Source of the DNA: CALBPI01 sp942491885
GTDB lineage: Bacteria; Pseudomonadota; Gammaproteobacteria; Steroidobacterales; Woeseiaceae
Length of the DNA stretch: 64,000 nucleotides
NCBI GenBank assembly: GCA_942491885.1
Contig: CALOCQ010000008.1
Span: 434,001 to 498,000, forward strand
Direction of reading: 5' to 3'
Positions 35,495-44,137 of this stretch are shown in pieces. Each line of letters starts with the position of its first letter. Positions within the stretch are counted from its first letter, which is position 1. Below the pieces are notes generated by a model. That model saw only the letters and a program-made list of their open reading frames with translations, was not told the origin of the DNA and did not search any database. Position numbers and translations under genes: made by a program.

Positions 35495-36609
35495 TCTGTA
35501 GATCTCACGTAGTCCCTCACAATAGCCGCGGACTTGATCTGTGCCCAGACCGATTGGCCAACCTGCAGCCCAAGGAAATCGACCGACCGGCGGGTCAGTT
35601 CGGCCAACAATGGGGTAGGGCCAACGGCAAGCTGCACGATAAGCGTCGGCGAGTCCGGCGAATCCGGGATCTTCACAATTTTTGCCGGCAAAATATTGGC
35701 GATACTGCTGTCATTGGCGGGTGAGCGCGTGATGCTGACGTCACGCGCGAACACCCTCACCCGGACGCGACTGCCAACCGAGTCGTGACTTGCCGCCAAC
35801 CAGAGCGCGCCGCCGGGAAACTCGACCCGGCGCAATTGCCACCTGGCATCAATCTCGGCCGGCGTTGCGTCAATGATAGTGCATTCAAGCCCGTCGGCGA
35901 TACGTTCGCCACCGGCACCCAGCGTCTCCGGCACAGATCCCTGGCGGACTGCGCGACCGGCGCGCATGACGACGACCTCGTCTGCCAAATGCATGACCTC
36001 ATCCACCGAATGACTGACATAGATCATCGGCACACCCGCATGTGCCCGCACCGTCTCGAGAAAAGGCAGAATGTCCTGCTTGCGCGCCGCATCAAGCGAT
36101 GCGAGCGGCTCATCCATCAGTAGCAGCCGCGGCCGACTCAGCAGCGCGCGCGCAATGGCGACACGCTGTTGTTCACCGCCGGACAGACTCGTCGCACGCT
36201 GTGCCAGCAATGCGCCAATGCCGAGCATCTCCACCGCGTCGTCGAAGGCAACACCGGCGACACCCTTTGATGCACGTCGTCGGGCGAATTCGAGATTGCC
36301 GCGGACGGTCAGGTGCTCAAAAAGGCCCGGCTGTTGAAAAACATAGCCAACCGGGCGCTGGTGAGGGGGGATACAGACACTGTCGTCTTGCCAGGTGCTG
36401 CCAGCGACGCGCAAGGTTGCGTCACGACATGGCTGCAAACCGGCTATGCAGCGGAGCAGGGTGGTCTTACCGGCACCCGACTCGCCGAACACCGCCGTCG
36501 TTCCCGTTGCCGATAATTCCAGATCAACGTCGAGCTCAAAAGCTGCATCATCGGATCCGACACGTTGCCGGAAACGCATTTGTATCAATTCATCTATTAC
36601 TTTAGACAT
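35491..36609 (-). CDS. modC: Molybdate ABC transporter ATP-binding protein ModC
   Basis: A 372-residue ATPase. Walker A is GESGAGKTTLL, the signature LSGGEQQRVAIARALL, Walker B LLLMDEPLASLD and the switch histidine YVSHSVDEV. A C-terminal TOBE/MOP domain (AKIVKIPDSPDSPTLIVQLAVG) fits ModC, which senses intracellular molybdate in some species. It powers ModB-dependent uptake. It begins 10 bases after modB and its last four bases overlap the hydroxylase gene. Length is normal. Confidence 0.94.
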   Translation of the reverse strand: MSKVIDELIQMRFRQRVGSDDAAFELDVDLELSATGTTAVFGESGAGKTTLLRCIAGLQPCRDATLRVAGSTWQDDSVCIPPHQRPVGYVFQQPGLFEHLTVRGNLEFARRRASKGVAGVAFDDAVEMLGIGALLAQRATSLSGGEQQRVAIARALLSRPRLLLMDEPLASLDAARKQDILPFLETVRAHAGVPMIYVSHSVDEVMHLADEVVVMRAGRAVRQGSVPETLGAGGERIADGLECTIIDATPAEIDARWQLRRVEFPGGALWLAASHDSVGSRVRVRVFARDVSITRSPANDSSIANILPAKIVKIPDSPDSPTLIVQLAVGPTPLLAELTRRSVDFLGLQVGQSVWAQIKSAAIVRDYVRSTE

Positions 36610-36619
36610 ATTTAATAGA

Positions 36620-37297
36620 CTATTGAAATAAAACGTTTTTACGCTGATAAATATACAGCGTCGTCAGTACCACGAACGAAAACAGCAGCATCATTGCCGA
36701 CAACCAATGCGCCTGGCCGTAGTCCAGCGCCTCGACATGTTCATAGATCTGCACGGACACGACCTGCGTCTCGCCGGGGATATTACCGCCGATCATCAAT
36801 ACGACACCGAACTCGCCGACGGTGTGTGCGAAGCCGAGAATGCTGGCTGTGATAAACCCGGGACGCGCCAGCGGCACAACGACATGCCGGAACCGGTCCC
36901 ATGGGCCCGCCCGCAGCGTCGCGGCGACCTCGAGCGGCCGGCTGCCAATCGCAGCCATCGCGTTCTGTATGGGTTGCACAACAAACGGCATCGAATACAG
37001 CAACGACGCCACGACCAGGCCCCAGAATGTAAACGGTAGCGTGCCGAGCCCGAGTGAGGCGGTCGCCTTGCCGATCGGTCCTTCCGGTCCCAGCATGATC
37101 AGCAGGTAGAAACCCAGCACCGTTGGCGGTAACACCAGCGGCATCGCGACGATTGCGCTTACGGGACCTTTCCAGATTGAGCCGGTACGCGCCAGCCACC
37201 AGGCGATCGGAGTGCCCAACAAGAGCAGCAAAATGGTTACCGTCGTCGCCAGACGAATCGTCAGCCAGATTGCCTCAATATCGCCGGGACTTAGCAT
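36620..37297 (-). CDS. modB: Molybdate ABC transporter permease ModB
   Basis: A 225-residue inner-membrane permease with about five helices. PTVLGFYLLIMLGPEGPIGK and the EAA coupling loop (EVAATLRAGPWDRFRHVVVPLARPG) are characteristic, as is HTVGEFGVVLMIGGNIPGETQ. It forms the molybdate channel between periplasmic ModA and cytoplasmic ModC. Its ATG shares a base with the modA stop, consistent with coupled translation. Sulfate/tungstate permeases are close relatives, but the ModA and ModC neighbours support molybdate. Confidence 0.94.
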   Translation of the reverse strand: MLSPGDIEAIWLTIRLATTVTILLLLLGTPIAWWLARTGSIWKGPVSAIVAMPLVLPPTVLGFYLLIMLGPEGPIGKATASLGLGTLPFTFWGLVVASLLYSMPFVVQPIQNAMAAIGSRPLEVAATLRAGPWDRFRHVVVPLARPGFITASILGFAHTVGEFGVVLMIGGNIPGETQVVSVQIYEHVEALDYGQAHWLSAMMLLFSFVVLTTLYIYQRKNVLFQ

Positions 37298-38124
37298 CAG
37301 TCCGACGCCTGTGGCGAAAGCGGATCCGTTGTCGCTGCTGGCACGCCGTTGTAGCCAAAGCCTGCCAGCAACTGGCGGGCTTTATCAGTGTCGAGGTAGG
37401 CGAGCAGACCACTGGCTGCCGCATTGTGCCGGCCTCGGCGTAGCAATACCGCATCCTGTTTGATCGGCGCATGCAGTGACTGCGGCACCCGCCAGCCGCG
37501 GCCATGCGTGAGTGCGCCGTCGCGATAAACTTGAGACGCCGCAACAAAGCCGAGCTCGGCATTACCGGTACTGGCGAACTGATAGCTCTGGGCGATATTT
37601 TCACCCATCACCCATTTATCCCGCAGCGTCTCGGCCAGCCCAAGCGACTGCAAGACCTCGAGCGTCGCCGCGCCGTACGGTGCCAGTCGCGGGTTGGCGA
37701 TCGCAAGGCGCCGCAGAGACGTGCTCTGCAGTGCCTCGGGACCATCGACAGTACGTGCGGCATCCGCCGACCACAGCACAAGGTTGCCGTAGGCGTAGGT
37801 GAAGCGACTACCGGAAACGACGTAGCCGGCTGCCTCCAGCCTTTCTGTTTTGTCCTGGTCTGCGGACAAAAAAGCGTCGAATGGCGCGCCGTTTATGACT
37901 TGTGCGTACAGCTTGCCCGACGATCCAAGCGCCACGCGTACGTGATGCCCCGTCTCTTGTTCGTAAGCCGCCACCAGGCTACGCATCGGGATCGCAAAGT
38001 TCGCAGCGACCGCAATGGTCGTATCAGCAGCGATCGCAGGTAGCGAAAGCCACTGGCACAGCAATGCACAGACCAGCACTGTGGCCGGGCGGCGAGGGCG
38101 ATGTTGCAATGTCTGTCTGATCAT
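37297..38124 (-). CDS. modA: Molybdate-binding periplasmic protein ModA
   Basis: A 275-residue binding protein. The ATG at 38124 gives a signal peptide with a basic start (RPRR), a hydrophobic core VLVCALLCQWLSL and cleavage near AIA/ADTTIAVAANF; the alternative GTG at 38157 merely lengthens the n-region. AAANFAIPM-type AVAANFAIP, GSSGKLYAQVINGAPFDAFLSAD and GYVVSGSRFTYAYGNL are ModA signatures that bind the oxyanion. It is the first gene of modABC. No clear ModE box is seen upstream; two other dyads lie in the shared region with the divergent marR. Confidence 0.94.
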   Translation of the reverse strand: MIRQTLQHRPRRPATVLVCALLCQWLSLPAIAADTTIAVAANFAIPMRSLVAAYEQETGHHVRVALGSSGKLYAQVINGAPFDAFLSADQDKTERLEAAGYVVSGSRFTYAYGNLVLWSADAARTVDGPEALQSTSLRRLAIANPRLAPYGAATLEVLQSLGLAETLRDKWVMGENIAQSYQFASTGNAELGFVAASQVYRDGALTHGRGWRVPQSLHAPIKQDAVLLRRGRHNAAASGLLAYLDTDKARQLLAGFGYNGVPAATTDPLSPQASD

Positions 38125-38207
38125 CCGCCAAGAACAACACAGCCGTTTGGTCCACACAAGGGTAGTGCGCTGCGACAGGGCATCAGGCGAGATATTAGAA
38201 ATAGTTG

Positions 38208-38242
38208 ATGCTTAAAGCATTATCGTATAGGCTTAAACTATA
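38208..38242 (+). promoter_or_regulatory. Two dyad operators upstream of the MarR-family gene
   Basis: ATGCTTAAAGCAT (38208-38220) is a perfect palindrome around a central A. TATAG-GCTTAAA-CTATA (38226-38242) is a second dyad sharing the GCTTAAA core. Their centres are 20 bases apart, two helical turns. They end 24 bases before the likely TTG start of the MarR gene and also face modA. Autoregulation by the MarR protein is the simplest reading. Confidence 0.55.
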
Positions 38243-38265
38243 TTCAATTGAAAAGGTGTCATCCA

Positions 38266-38742
38266 TTGACTGCAACCAGGGCACAAACAGAGCGTGATAC
38301 ATGGCTCGCCGTTGTACAGGCGTACGAAACCTGCTCACGGTCGTATGCCAGAATGCTCGGTCATTTCGAGCTGACCGTGCCGCAATACGACCTCCTGAGA
38401 GCCGTCAAACGGCTCGGCGAGCACGCATCGCCGAAGAACATAGCCGACGAGATGCTGGTTACCAGGGGCAATATCACCGGGCTCTTACAGCGCCTCAAGG
38501 CCCGCGGGCTGCTGACGACCCGTCAGGACAAGACCGACGGACGGTCCTTCGTGTGCGCGCTGACCGGCACGGCGCGGGGACTGATTACGGGAGTCGATCG
38601 CGCCGCTGCTTCTTTTGTTAGCGAACAGCTGTCGCCTTTTAACACTGGGCAGCTGATGGAAGTTGGCACGATGATGCGTGCAATGAGAACCCATTTGGAG
38701 ACCATGGATCCTGATGCCATAGCCTCGAAAATACTGGAATAG
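38266..38742 (+). CDS. MarR family transcriptional regulator
   Basis: A 158-residue winged-helix regulator. LGHFELTVPQYDLLRAV and NIADEMLVTRGNITGLLQRLKARGLL form the DNA-binding helices and TTRQDKTDGRSFVCALT the wing, as in MarR proteins. The start is most likely the TTG at 38266, nine to ten bases after AAAAGG; TTG 38248 is possible. It overlaps no gene but the hydrolase follows 14 bases later, so they are probably co-transcribed. The dyads upstream suggest autoregulation; the ligand is unknown. Confidence 0.87.
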   Translation: MTATRAQTERDTWLAVVQAYETCSRSYARMLGHFELTVPQYDLLRAVKRLGEHASPKNIADEMLVTRGNITGLLQRLKARGLLTTRQDKTDGRSFVCALTGTARGLITGVDRAAASFVSEQLSPFNTGQLMEVGTMMRAMRTHLETMDPDAIASKILE

Positions 38743-38756
38743 GATCGTTTAACCTT

Positions 38757-39554
38757 ATGAATAAATTAGAGACACCTACGCTACGCCCGCCGTCGAAACT
38801 GGCGATTATTCGAGAAGGACGGGCAGCATTCGATCTGGCAAGGATGGTCGCGCCATTAATCTTCTCCGGCAAGAATCCCGGACATGCATCGCCCGCCCGG
38901 ATCATCGTCGTGCCGGGATTCGGCTCGGACGATAGTTATACCGCGCCGTTGCGACAATATTTGAAGCGGCGCGGTCACACTGCCGAGGGCTGGGGCCTGG
39001 GTCGTAACATGGCCGGGGTGGATATGGCGCACACGCTGGACGACCTGCACCCACGATGGCAATTCGAACGGCGCGAGGATTATCGCGGCGAAGCCAGCGT
39101 GCCCTATCTGTGCGATCGCCTGATCGAGCGCATTGAATCCCGTCATGCAGATCTCGATGGTCCGATTACCCTGATCGGGTGGAGCCTGGGCGGTTTCCTC
39201 GCGCGCGAGGCCGCGCGGGACCTGCCGGAGATTGTTGAGCAGGTCATTACCATGGGGTCACCGACTATCGGCGGTCCAAAATATACCGCGGCGGCCCCGT
39301 TCTTCCGGCGACGCGGCATGGATCTGGACTGGATCGAGAGCGAGATAGCAGGGCGTGAACGCACTCCGATCAAACAGCCCGTTACTGCGATCGTCAGCAA
39401 ATCCGATGGCGTCGTCAGTTGGGAGGCCGCGCGGGACCACCATAGCCCCAATGTCAAACATATCGAGGTCAGTGCGGCCCATCTGGGCATGGGCTTCAAC
39501 CCGACAATCTGGCGTCACATAACGCATGCGCTGGAAAGCGGGGAAGCGAGCTGA
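38757..39554 (+). CDS. Alpha/beta hydrolase (lipase/esterase-like)
   Basis: A 265-residue alpha/beta hydrolase without a signal peptide. IIVVPGFGSDDSYTAPL forms the oxyanion strand, the nucleophile is in IGWSLGGFLAREAA, the acid in VSKSDGVVSWE and the histidine in VSAAHLGMG. The fold resembles bacterial triacylglycerol esterases and PGAP1-like lipases. Expression with the upstream MarR regulator is likely (14-base gap), so the regulator may respond to its substrate or product. The physiological ester is not known. Confidence 0.83.
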   Translation: MNKLETPTLRPPSKLAIIREGRAAFDLARMVAPLIFSGKNPGHASPARIIVVPGFGSDDSYTAPLRQYLKRRGHTAEGWGLGRNMAGVDMAHTLDDLHPRWQFERREDYRGEASVPYLCDRLIERIESRHADLDGPITLIGWSLGGFLAREAARDLPEIVEQVITMGSPTIGGPKYTAAAPFFRRRGMDLDWIESEIAGRERTPIKQPVTAIVSKSDGVVSWEAARDHHSPNVKHIEVSAAHLGMGFNPTIWRHITHALESGEAS

Positions 39555-39789
39555 AGGACGGCTTTTGGACGATACCCGATCGCGTCCATGGCGCTCTGTA
39601 GCCGCTTCTCTTGCAGACTCGATACACCGGGATCGTTGTGAGATAGCCTCGATTCAGGCAACACCCGTCGGATACCGTGCACTCAAGTCCATTGCTAACG
39701 AACCGAACGATTAGATGTAGCATCCGTCGACAAGCCAGATGCGCTAATATCCAATCTGAGCAACGGCAAAAACGGGACAGTCTTCAACG

Positions 39790-40227
39790 ATGAAAACCGC
39801 CAAAGATATTCTTGACCAGAAAGGCAATGAGGTATGGTCTGTGTCGCCTGACGACACGGTTTATGCCGCTATCGAAAAAATGGCCAACAACGGCGTGAGC
39901 GCGCTCGTTGTTCTCGACTCGGACAGTCTTGTGGGCATCATTACCGAGCGTGACTACGCACGCAAAGTGATTCTGGCCGGTAAAGCGTCACGCGAGACAC
40001 CCGTGCGTGATGTCATGACCGAGAAAGTGCTGTACGCGCCGCCGCTCAGGACGATCGACGAATGCCTTGCGCTCGTCAGCAACATCAACGCTCGCCACTT
40101 GCCGATCGTTGATGACGACAACAAAGTGCTGGGTGTGGTGTCCATCAGTGACCTGGTACGAGCCAAAGTCAGCGAGCAGGCGCTGCTGATCGACCAGCTA
40201 CAGCAGTACATCTCAAGTCCTTACTAG
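39790..40227 (+). CDS. CBS-domain pair protein
   Basis: A 145-residue protein consisting of two CBS domains: SVSPDDTVYAAIEKMANNGVSALVVLD with GIITERDYARKV, and VRDVMTEKVLYAPP with HLPIVDDDNKVLGVVSISDLV. Such stand-alone pairs bind adenine nucleotides or related ligands and modulate partners. There is no attached effector domain. It lies alone, 235 bases after the hydrolase gene, a gap in which I see no gene. Confidence 0.92.
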   Translation: MKTAKDILDQKGNEVWSVSPDDTVYAAIEKMANNGVSALVVLDSDSLVGIITERDYARKVILAGKASRETPVRDVMTEKVLYAPPLRTIDECLALVSNINARHLPIVDDDNKVLGVVSISDLVRAKVSEQALLIDQLQQYISSPY

Positions 40228-40380
40228 GAAAGGTTTGCCGTCGGGGTACAGGCGGTTGCGGCTGGCGCTTGAGGATGCGGTACAAAGAACCGTTCAGGTG
40301 ATCGCGTACACCCATCTCAATACCTTATTTAACATAATATATATTATGCGAAGTTATGCCAGGGGCTGCTCCGACCGAAA

Positions 40381-40485
40381 CTAGTCGCGCTTGCGGACCG
40401 TCCACAGCTGATACACGCAGAACACGAGCAGACTCCCCCACCAAAGCAGGCCCTTACCGACGATGAGCATCATTTCGTGAGACAT
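40381..40485 (-). CDS. Predicted 34-residue single-helix membrane protein
   Basis: The ORF MSHEMMLIVGK...VRKRD has one strong transmembrane helix (GLLWWGSLLVFCVYQLW) and a positively charged C-terminus, so the N-terminus probably faces the periplasm. It begins five bases after the stop of the 107-residue membrane protein, as TAG-AAACA-ATG, which suggests translational coupling. I do not recognise a family. Small proteins of this kind often stabilise membrane complexes, but that is only analogy. Confidence 0.5.
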   Translation of the reverse strand: MSHEMMLIVGKGLLWWGSLLVFCVYQLWTVRKRD

Positions 40486-40490
40486 TGTTT

Positions 40491-40814
40491 CTAGAAGAGA
40501 CTGTAGACGATGTAGGACGTCGACCAGAGTGCCGCGTAAAGTGCGAGCTTCAGCGCCAGTCCCTTGCGGGCATCGCGCATCGCCTGTTTCGCCTCCGGCT
40601 TGACGACAAACTGAAACAGCACTGCGAAGCCAATAACACCCAGCGCACTCGTTGCTGCAAATGCGCCCTGCACCAGAATATCGCCTACCGTATTGCCGCG
40701 AGCGAAGATCTGAAAGAGCGGCAAAAAGGAAATGATGGGCCAGAAACCGAGCACCGGACTGGCAACCAGCCAGGCCAAAAGGTTCGTGATGTCTTTGGTT
40801 TTCAGAGTGGTCAA
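40491..40814 (-). CDS. Uncharacterised three-helix membrane protein
   Basis: A 107-residue protein with hydrophobic segments near residues 10-33 (NLLAWLVASPVLGFWPIISFLPLF), 50-70 (GAFAATSALGVIGFAVLFQFVV) and 88-107, plus a basic loop KPEAKQAMRDARKG. An AACTCCTG-reverse (CAGGAGTT) ribosome site lies just upstream of the ATG on this strand, supporting the start. It heads a two-gene unit with the 34-residue membrane protein. No family recognised. Confidence 0.7.
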   Translation of the reverse strand: MTTLKTKDITNLLAWLVASPVLGFWPIISFLPLFQIFARGNTVGDILVQGAFAATSALGVIGFAVLFQFVVKPEAKQAMRDARKGLALKLALYAALWSTSYIVYSLF

Positions 40815-41407
40815 GATAACTCCTGTAAATCGTGATGGGCTTGTTCTGCGCGACTTTGCGCGACTTTGCGCAACTGCGTTGCCCGAGGCCTGTTTGGCGT
40901 CGGCGCGATCGCACTGCGTCAGGTGTAAGACAAACGAAAAATTGCAGCTGCTGTCCGAGCCTTGTCGCAGCAGAATCGCCGGTGAACTGCCATTTAAGGG
41001 TCGTCAGTGTCGCCGCACTACGTGACTCGTTATACGCAGTGCAGAACCGCTTTGTCAGACAAAAATTACGGTAGCGCCTTTTCTACCTGAAGTCTTTTGT
41101 AATCCGAAAATCTAGTCCAGACAGGTCTTAGACGGTTTCACCGTCAGCCCGGCGACGCACGCCCGAAATATTACAAATGTCTTAGCGCCCTACTCCATCG
41201 GGACGGAAATAAACCACCAAGACTTATCACTCACTTTTCGCACCAATCCCAAGTCTTGCCGCTCATGAACAGCGGCTTTCGGTGAATGGCGAGGTCCGCT
41301 TTACGCCCATCATCCGCACAAGTGAGCGAGAGAAGCGCTGTCTTTTTTTGTGTTTGCTTTGATCCAGTTCCTGTCTCTATGAGAACCGTCGGCGCTAGAA
41401 TCTGCGA
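40815..41407. other. 593-base region without a recognisable gene
   Basis: No ORF here has credible codon usage, a ribosome site or family similarity. The left end holds an imperfect tandem of TGCGCGACTT (2.9 copies, 40847-40875). The remainder has higher A+T than flanking genes and may contain the promoter of the 41408 gene and of the minus-strand membrane protein, but no convincing hexamer pairs were found. Confidence 0.6.
40847..40875 (+). repeat. Short tandem decamer repeat
   Basis: TGCGCGACTT occurs twice perfectly and a third time as TGCGCAACT. It lies 33 bases upstream (minus strand) of the start of the 107-residue membrane protein and could affect its transcription, though no known operator resembles it. 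Confidence 0.6.
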
Positions 41408-42181
41408 ATGAATGACATTTTCCTGTTATTTGTGCTTGTCACGGTATTTGCTGTTGCCTCGATCGAATGGATTCCCCGGCGCTACGGAGTTTTCCTCGAC
41501 CTGATTTTTTTGCTGCTTGTCATATCGACCGGGATAGGCTGGTTGCCGGAGTGGTATGGCTGGGTTGTCTTGTTGATCGGCATTGCCCAACTGGCGTGGA
41601 TCTATTTTTCCCCGCAGCGCAGGAAGGAGTGGCCCACGCTGTTCTCGGCGCCGATCAAGGCGCTGCGACATTGCGCCTTGGCGCTCTCGTCAGCGGGCCG
41701 CTCGCTCGCCGGCCGAATGCCGGAGCGCAGACCGCCAGTACAAGCTGACGCCACAGAGGAAAAAGACCGATTCCTGACGCTGGTCAGAATTCGCAACGGC
41801 GCCGGAGCCGTTTGCTCAGTGGTGCTAAGTCCCATTGCGGCGATTCCCTCGGCGCTTGTGCTGTCTGTGCTGCTGGTTGGCTGGGATGTGTTGTTGGGCA
41901 ATGCGCCGCAGGCTGGCGGCGATTTGCAGGCGGCGACAAAGCAGGTCTTCGGTGTGAGCTTTGTGACGATCGTAGCGGCTATTGATCTGTTGGCCCGCTA
42001 CTGGTTCATAAGCGCACCACTGTTACTCGCAGGAGGCTATGCGATTACTGCCTACTCAATCGGCTCTGGTGCCTTCTGGCGAAGATACTCACGCGGCTTA
42101 CTGCTCTTTGGAACTGTCTTTCCGATCTTGTACGTCGCGGCGAGTGTTTTCGGTTGGTTTGATGGGCCACTGTTCAACTAA
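41408..42181 (+). CDS. Uncharacterised polytopic membrane protein
   Basis: A 257-residue protein with about seven hydrophobic segments: FLLFVLVTVFAVAS, VFLDLIFLLLVIST, WVVLLIGIAQLAWIY, VCSVVLSPIAAIPSALVL, VSFVTIVAAID, ISAPLLLAGGYAITA and LLLFGTVFPILYVAAS. A basic cytoplasmic stretch with SPQRRKEW and RMPERRPP separates the first three from the rest. I recognise no family. It is followed 21 bases later by another small membrane protein on the same strand, so the two are likely co-expressed. Confidence 0.72.
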   Translation: MNDIFLLFVLVTVFAVASIEWIPRRYGVFLDLIFLLLVISTGIGWLPEWYGWVVLLIGIAQLAWIYFSPQRRKEWPTLFSAPIKALRHCALALSSAGRSLAGRMPERRPPVQADATEEKDRFLTLVRIRNGAGAVCSVVLSPIAAIPSALVLSVLLVGWDVLLGNAPQAGGDLQAATKQVFGVSFVTIVAAIDLLARYWFISAPLLLAGGYAITAYSIGSGAFWRRYSRGLLLFGTVFPILYVAASVFGWFDGPLFN

Positions 42182-42202
42182 TGATTCCACCAGGACGATG
42201 CA

Positions 42203-42544
42203 ATGGAAGATGACCCGACAGTCGACAATCAGCAACCGTCACCACAACGCCCATGGCAACATCGTTTGCTGCACACGGTCGGCGAGGTCTTACTGAGCTT
42301 TCTGTTTGCTGGCGGCGTCTTTTTCGTGTCTGTGCAGCTGATGTGCCTGAGCCCCCACCGTTGCAATGACTTCGGCGGTGTTGCGTTTGCCGTTGCGGGA
42401 TTTCTTTTTGCAATCATTGTCTGGGGCGCATTTCTGTCGCGTGTTCAGGCGCTGCGTGACCGCCTGCCCGCACGAAAGAAACTCGACATCGCAACGGCCG
42501 CACTGACCGTCACTCTTTGGCTTGTGGCTTTTCTACTCCAATAA
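42203..42544 (+). CDS. Uncharacterised small membrane protein
   Basis: A 113-residue protein with a charged N-terminal tail (MEDDPTVDNQQPSPQRP) and three hydrophobic segments: VLLSFLFAGGVFFVSVQLMC, VAFAVAGFLFAIIVWGAFL and IATAALTVTLWLVAFLL. It contains two cysteines in MCLSPHRCND, placed in the loop after helix one. The gene follows the 41408 gene by 21 bases and precedes another membrane protein gene by about 150 bases. No family recognised. Confidence 0.68.
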   Translation: MEDDPTVDNQQPSPQRPWQHRLLHTVGEVLLSFLFAGGVFFVSVQLMCLSPHRCNDFGGVAFAVAGFLFAIIVWGAFLSRVQALRDRLPARKKLDIATAALTVTLWLVAFLLQ

Positions 42545-42698
42545 GCATTTCGAAAGCGGTCGAACCGATCAGAACGACCGCTAAGCTGACATTTTACGAA
42601 TCGCCTGGGACACCTTTAGGCATAGTTACAAGTCGATACACACCGCGCAGGGCATTTACCGCCGACTCAAGCTACGCACCATGCTAGGCTGCGAACAA

Positions 42699-44096
42699 AT
42701 GTCCCGACAACCGGAAAACCTGGACAAATCTGATAGCGGAGCGACAGACTCAACGCCGCTGGTTTCGCGATCAGACTCCCTGAAAAGCCTGCGTGATCGC
42801 ACCGACGAGCTTGAACTCATCATTTCGAGCTTAACGATCTTCGCGCTGATTTCATTACCGAGTTGGCTCTTCGAAGCGCTGTCGCAAACCTACACGCACT
42901 TGTCCACCAGTCTGGCAATTGCCGGCACGCTGGGTATCACGATCGTCACCGGCATCTCGTATGGGCTGGCCGCATGCTTCATCGTGCACCTGATGGTCAG
43001 GGCCTATTGGGTCGGGCTTATTGGTCTGCGTACCGTGTTCCCCGAGGGCATCGACTGGAGCAGAACGCCCGGTATTGGCCCGCTGACAAAACGGCACTAT
43101 CAAAAAACACTGCCTGACCTTGAAACGGCCACGCAAAGAGCCGATCGGCTTGCTTCGTCGTTGTTTGCAGTCATCAGCCTGTTGACCTTGGGTACGCTTT
43201 GGGTGGGCATCGTATTCTTGTTAACGCTGGTGGGCAGCGGCTGGATTGGCGCCCGATTTGGCCTGACCAATGCCGCCCTTGGCTTTGCGACGGTCGCGTT
43301 GTTAGCCGTTTTCGCCGGCGTGCCGCTGTTGCTGTGGTTACTCGACTCTGTGATTGCAAGGCGGTTTGAGCGCTTGCAGGACAACGCTGTCTTTTCTGCA
43401 ATCATTCGATTGCTGGGTCGCATCTACGGTCTTGTCTACCCGCAGCGATTAGTGTTGCCGGTGCAACTCACGCTACAAAGCAATACACGACCCGTCATCT
43501 TCTACATCGCACTAACGCTTAGTATCATCGCCATTGTGATGGTAGGCAATGCGCGAGTATCCGGCTGGCGATCGTTCACGTTATCCGGTGAGTTTACCTA
43601 CCTCGACAACAATGACGTTGTAGGCGGTTTTCGCAGCACATTCTATGAGGATATGAACAGCCGCGAAGATCGTTTGCGCGGATGGCCAAGAGTGAATAGC
43701 TTTACCCAAAGAAGCGCTTTCATATCCCTGTTCTTACCTTACCAACCTCTGCGGGACAATTTGATTCTCGATGGCTTGTGCACAGACTCCAGTGACGATG
43801 AAGACGCCCTGCTCTGCCTGCGCAGACTATGGTCGGTCAGCATCAACGATCAAGCGGTTGCGATGGACGGTTTCATCAGTGCAGAACGCATGGACATCAA
43901 CATGCGCGGACTGATTGGCCTGGTGCCGATGACGGGCCTGCAACCAGGAATGCATCGTATCGAGATCGTTTGGAACCCCGAAGCTGGTGAGGACGACGTT
44001 CCGGTTGATGATCGTTACAGCGAAGCGCGCAGAACCTACAGCATTCCGATTGTATTCTCACCTGATATTGAGAGCGCGTTGCCAGAGGCGCAATAG
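42699..44096 (+). CDS. Uncharacterised membrane protein with large C-terminal extracytoplasmic domain
   Basis: A 465-residue protein; ATG 42681, six codons upstream, is an alternative start. About eight hydrophobic segments occupy residues 45-290 (for instance LTIFALISLPSWLFEAL, LGITIVTGISYGLAACFIVHL, LLTLGTLWVGIVFLLTLVGSG, ALLAVFAGVPLLLWLL, YIALTLSIIAIVMVGN). The last ~160 residues are soluble, with two cysteines (LCTDSSDDEDALLCL) and a beta-rich end resembling an immunoglobulin-like fold, HRIEIVWNPE. I do not recognise a family. It closes a run of three plus-strand membrane protein genes. Confidence 0.72.
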   Translation: MSRQPENLDKSDSGATDSTPLVSRSDSLKSLRDRTDELELIISSLTIFALISLPSWLFEALSQTYTHLSTSLAIAGTLGITIVTGISYGLAACFIVHLMVRAYWVGLIGLRTVFPEGIDWSRTPGIGPLTKRHYQKTLPDLETATQRADRLASSLFAVISLLTLGTLWVGIVFLLTLVGSGWIGARFGLTNAALGFATVALLAVFAGVPLLLWLLDSVIARRFERLQDNAVFSAIIRLLGRIYGLVYPQRLVLPVQLTLQSNTRPVIFYIALTLSIIAIVMVGNARVSGWRSFTLSGEFTYLDNNDVVGGFRSTFYEDMNSREDRLRGWPRVNSFTQRSAFISLFLPYQPLRDNLILDGLCTDSSDDEDALLCLRRLWSVSINDQAVAMDGFISAERMDINMRGLIGLVPMTGLQPGMHRIEIVWNPEAGEDDVPVDDRYSEARRTYSIPIVFSPDIESALPEAQ

Positions 44097-44137
44097 GCGT
44101 AACACGGCTGGCGTCGGCGACTCTGACATCGCCCGCT

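Noticed and set aside
38125..38265. ModE operator between modA and marR
   Set aside because: The region has two dyads, but neither matches the CGCTATATA-type half-sites known for ModE.
40847..40875. CRISPR or VNTR from the decamer repeat
   Set aside because: Only 2.9 short units without spacers and no cas genes. Too small to be an array.
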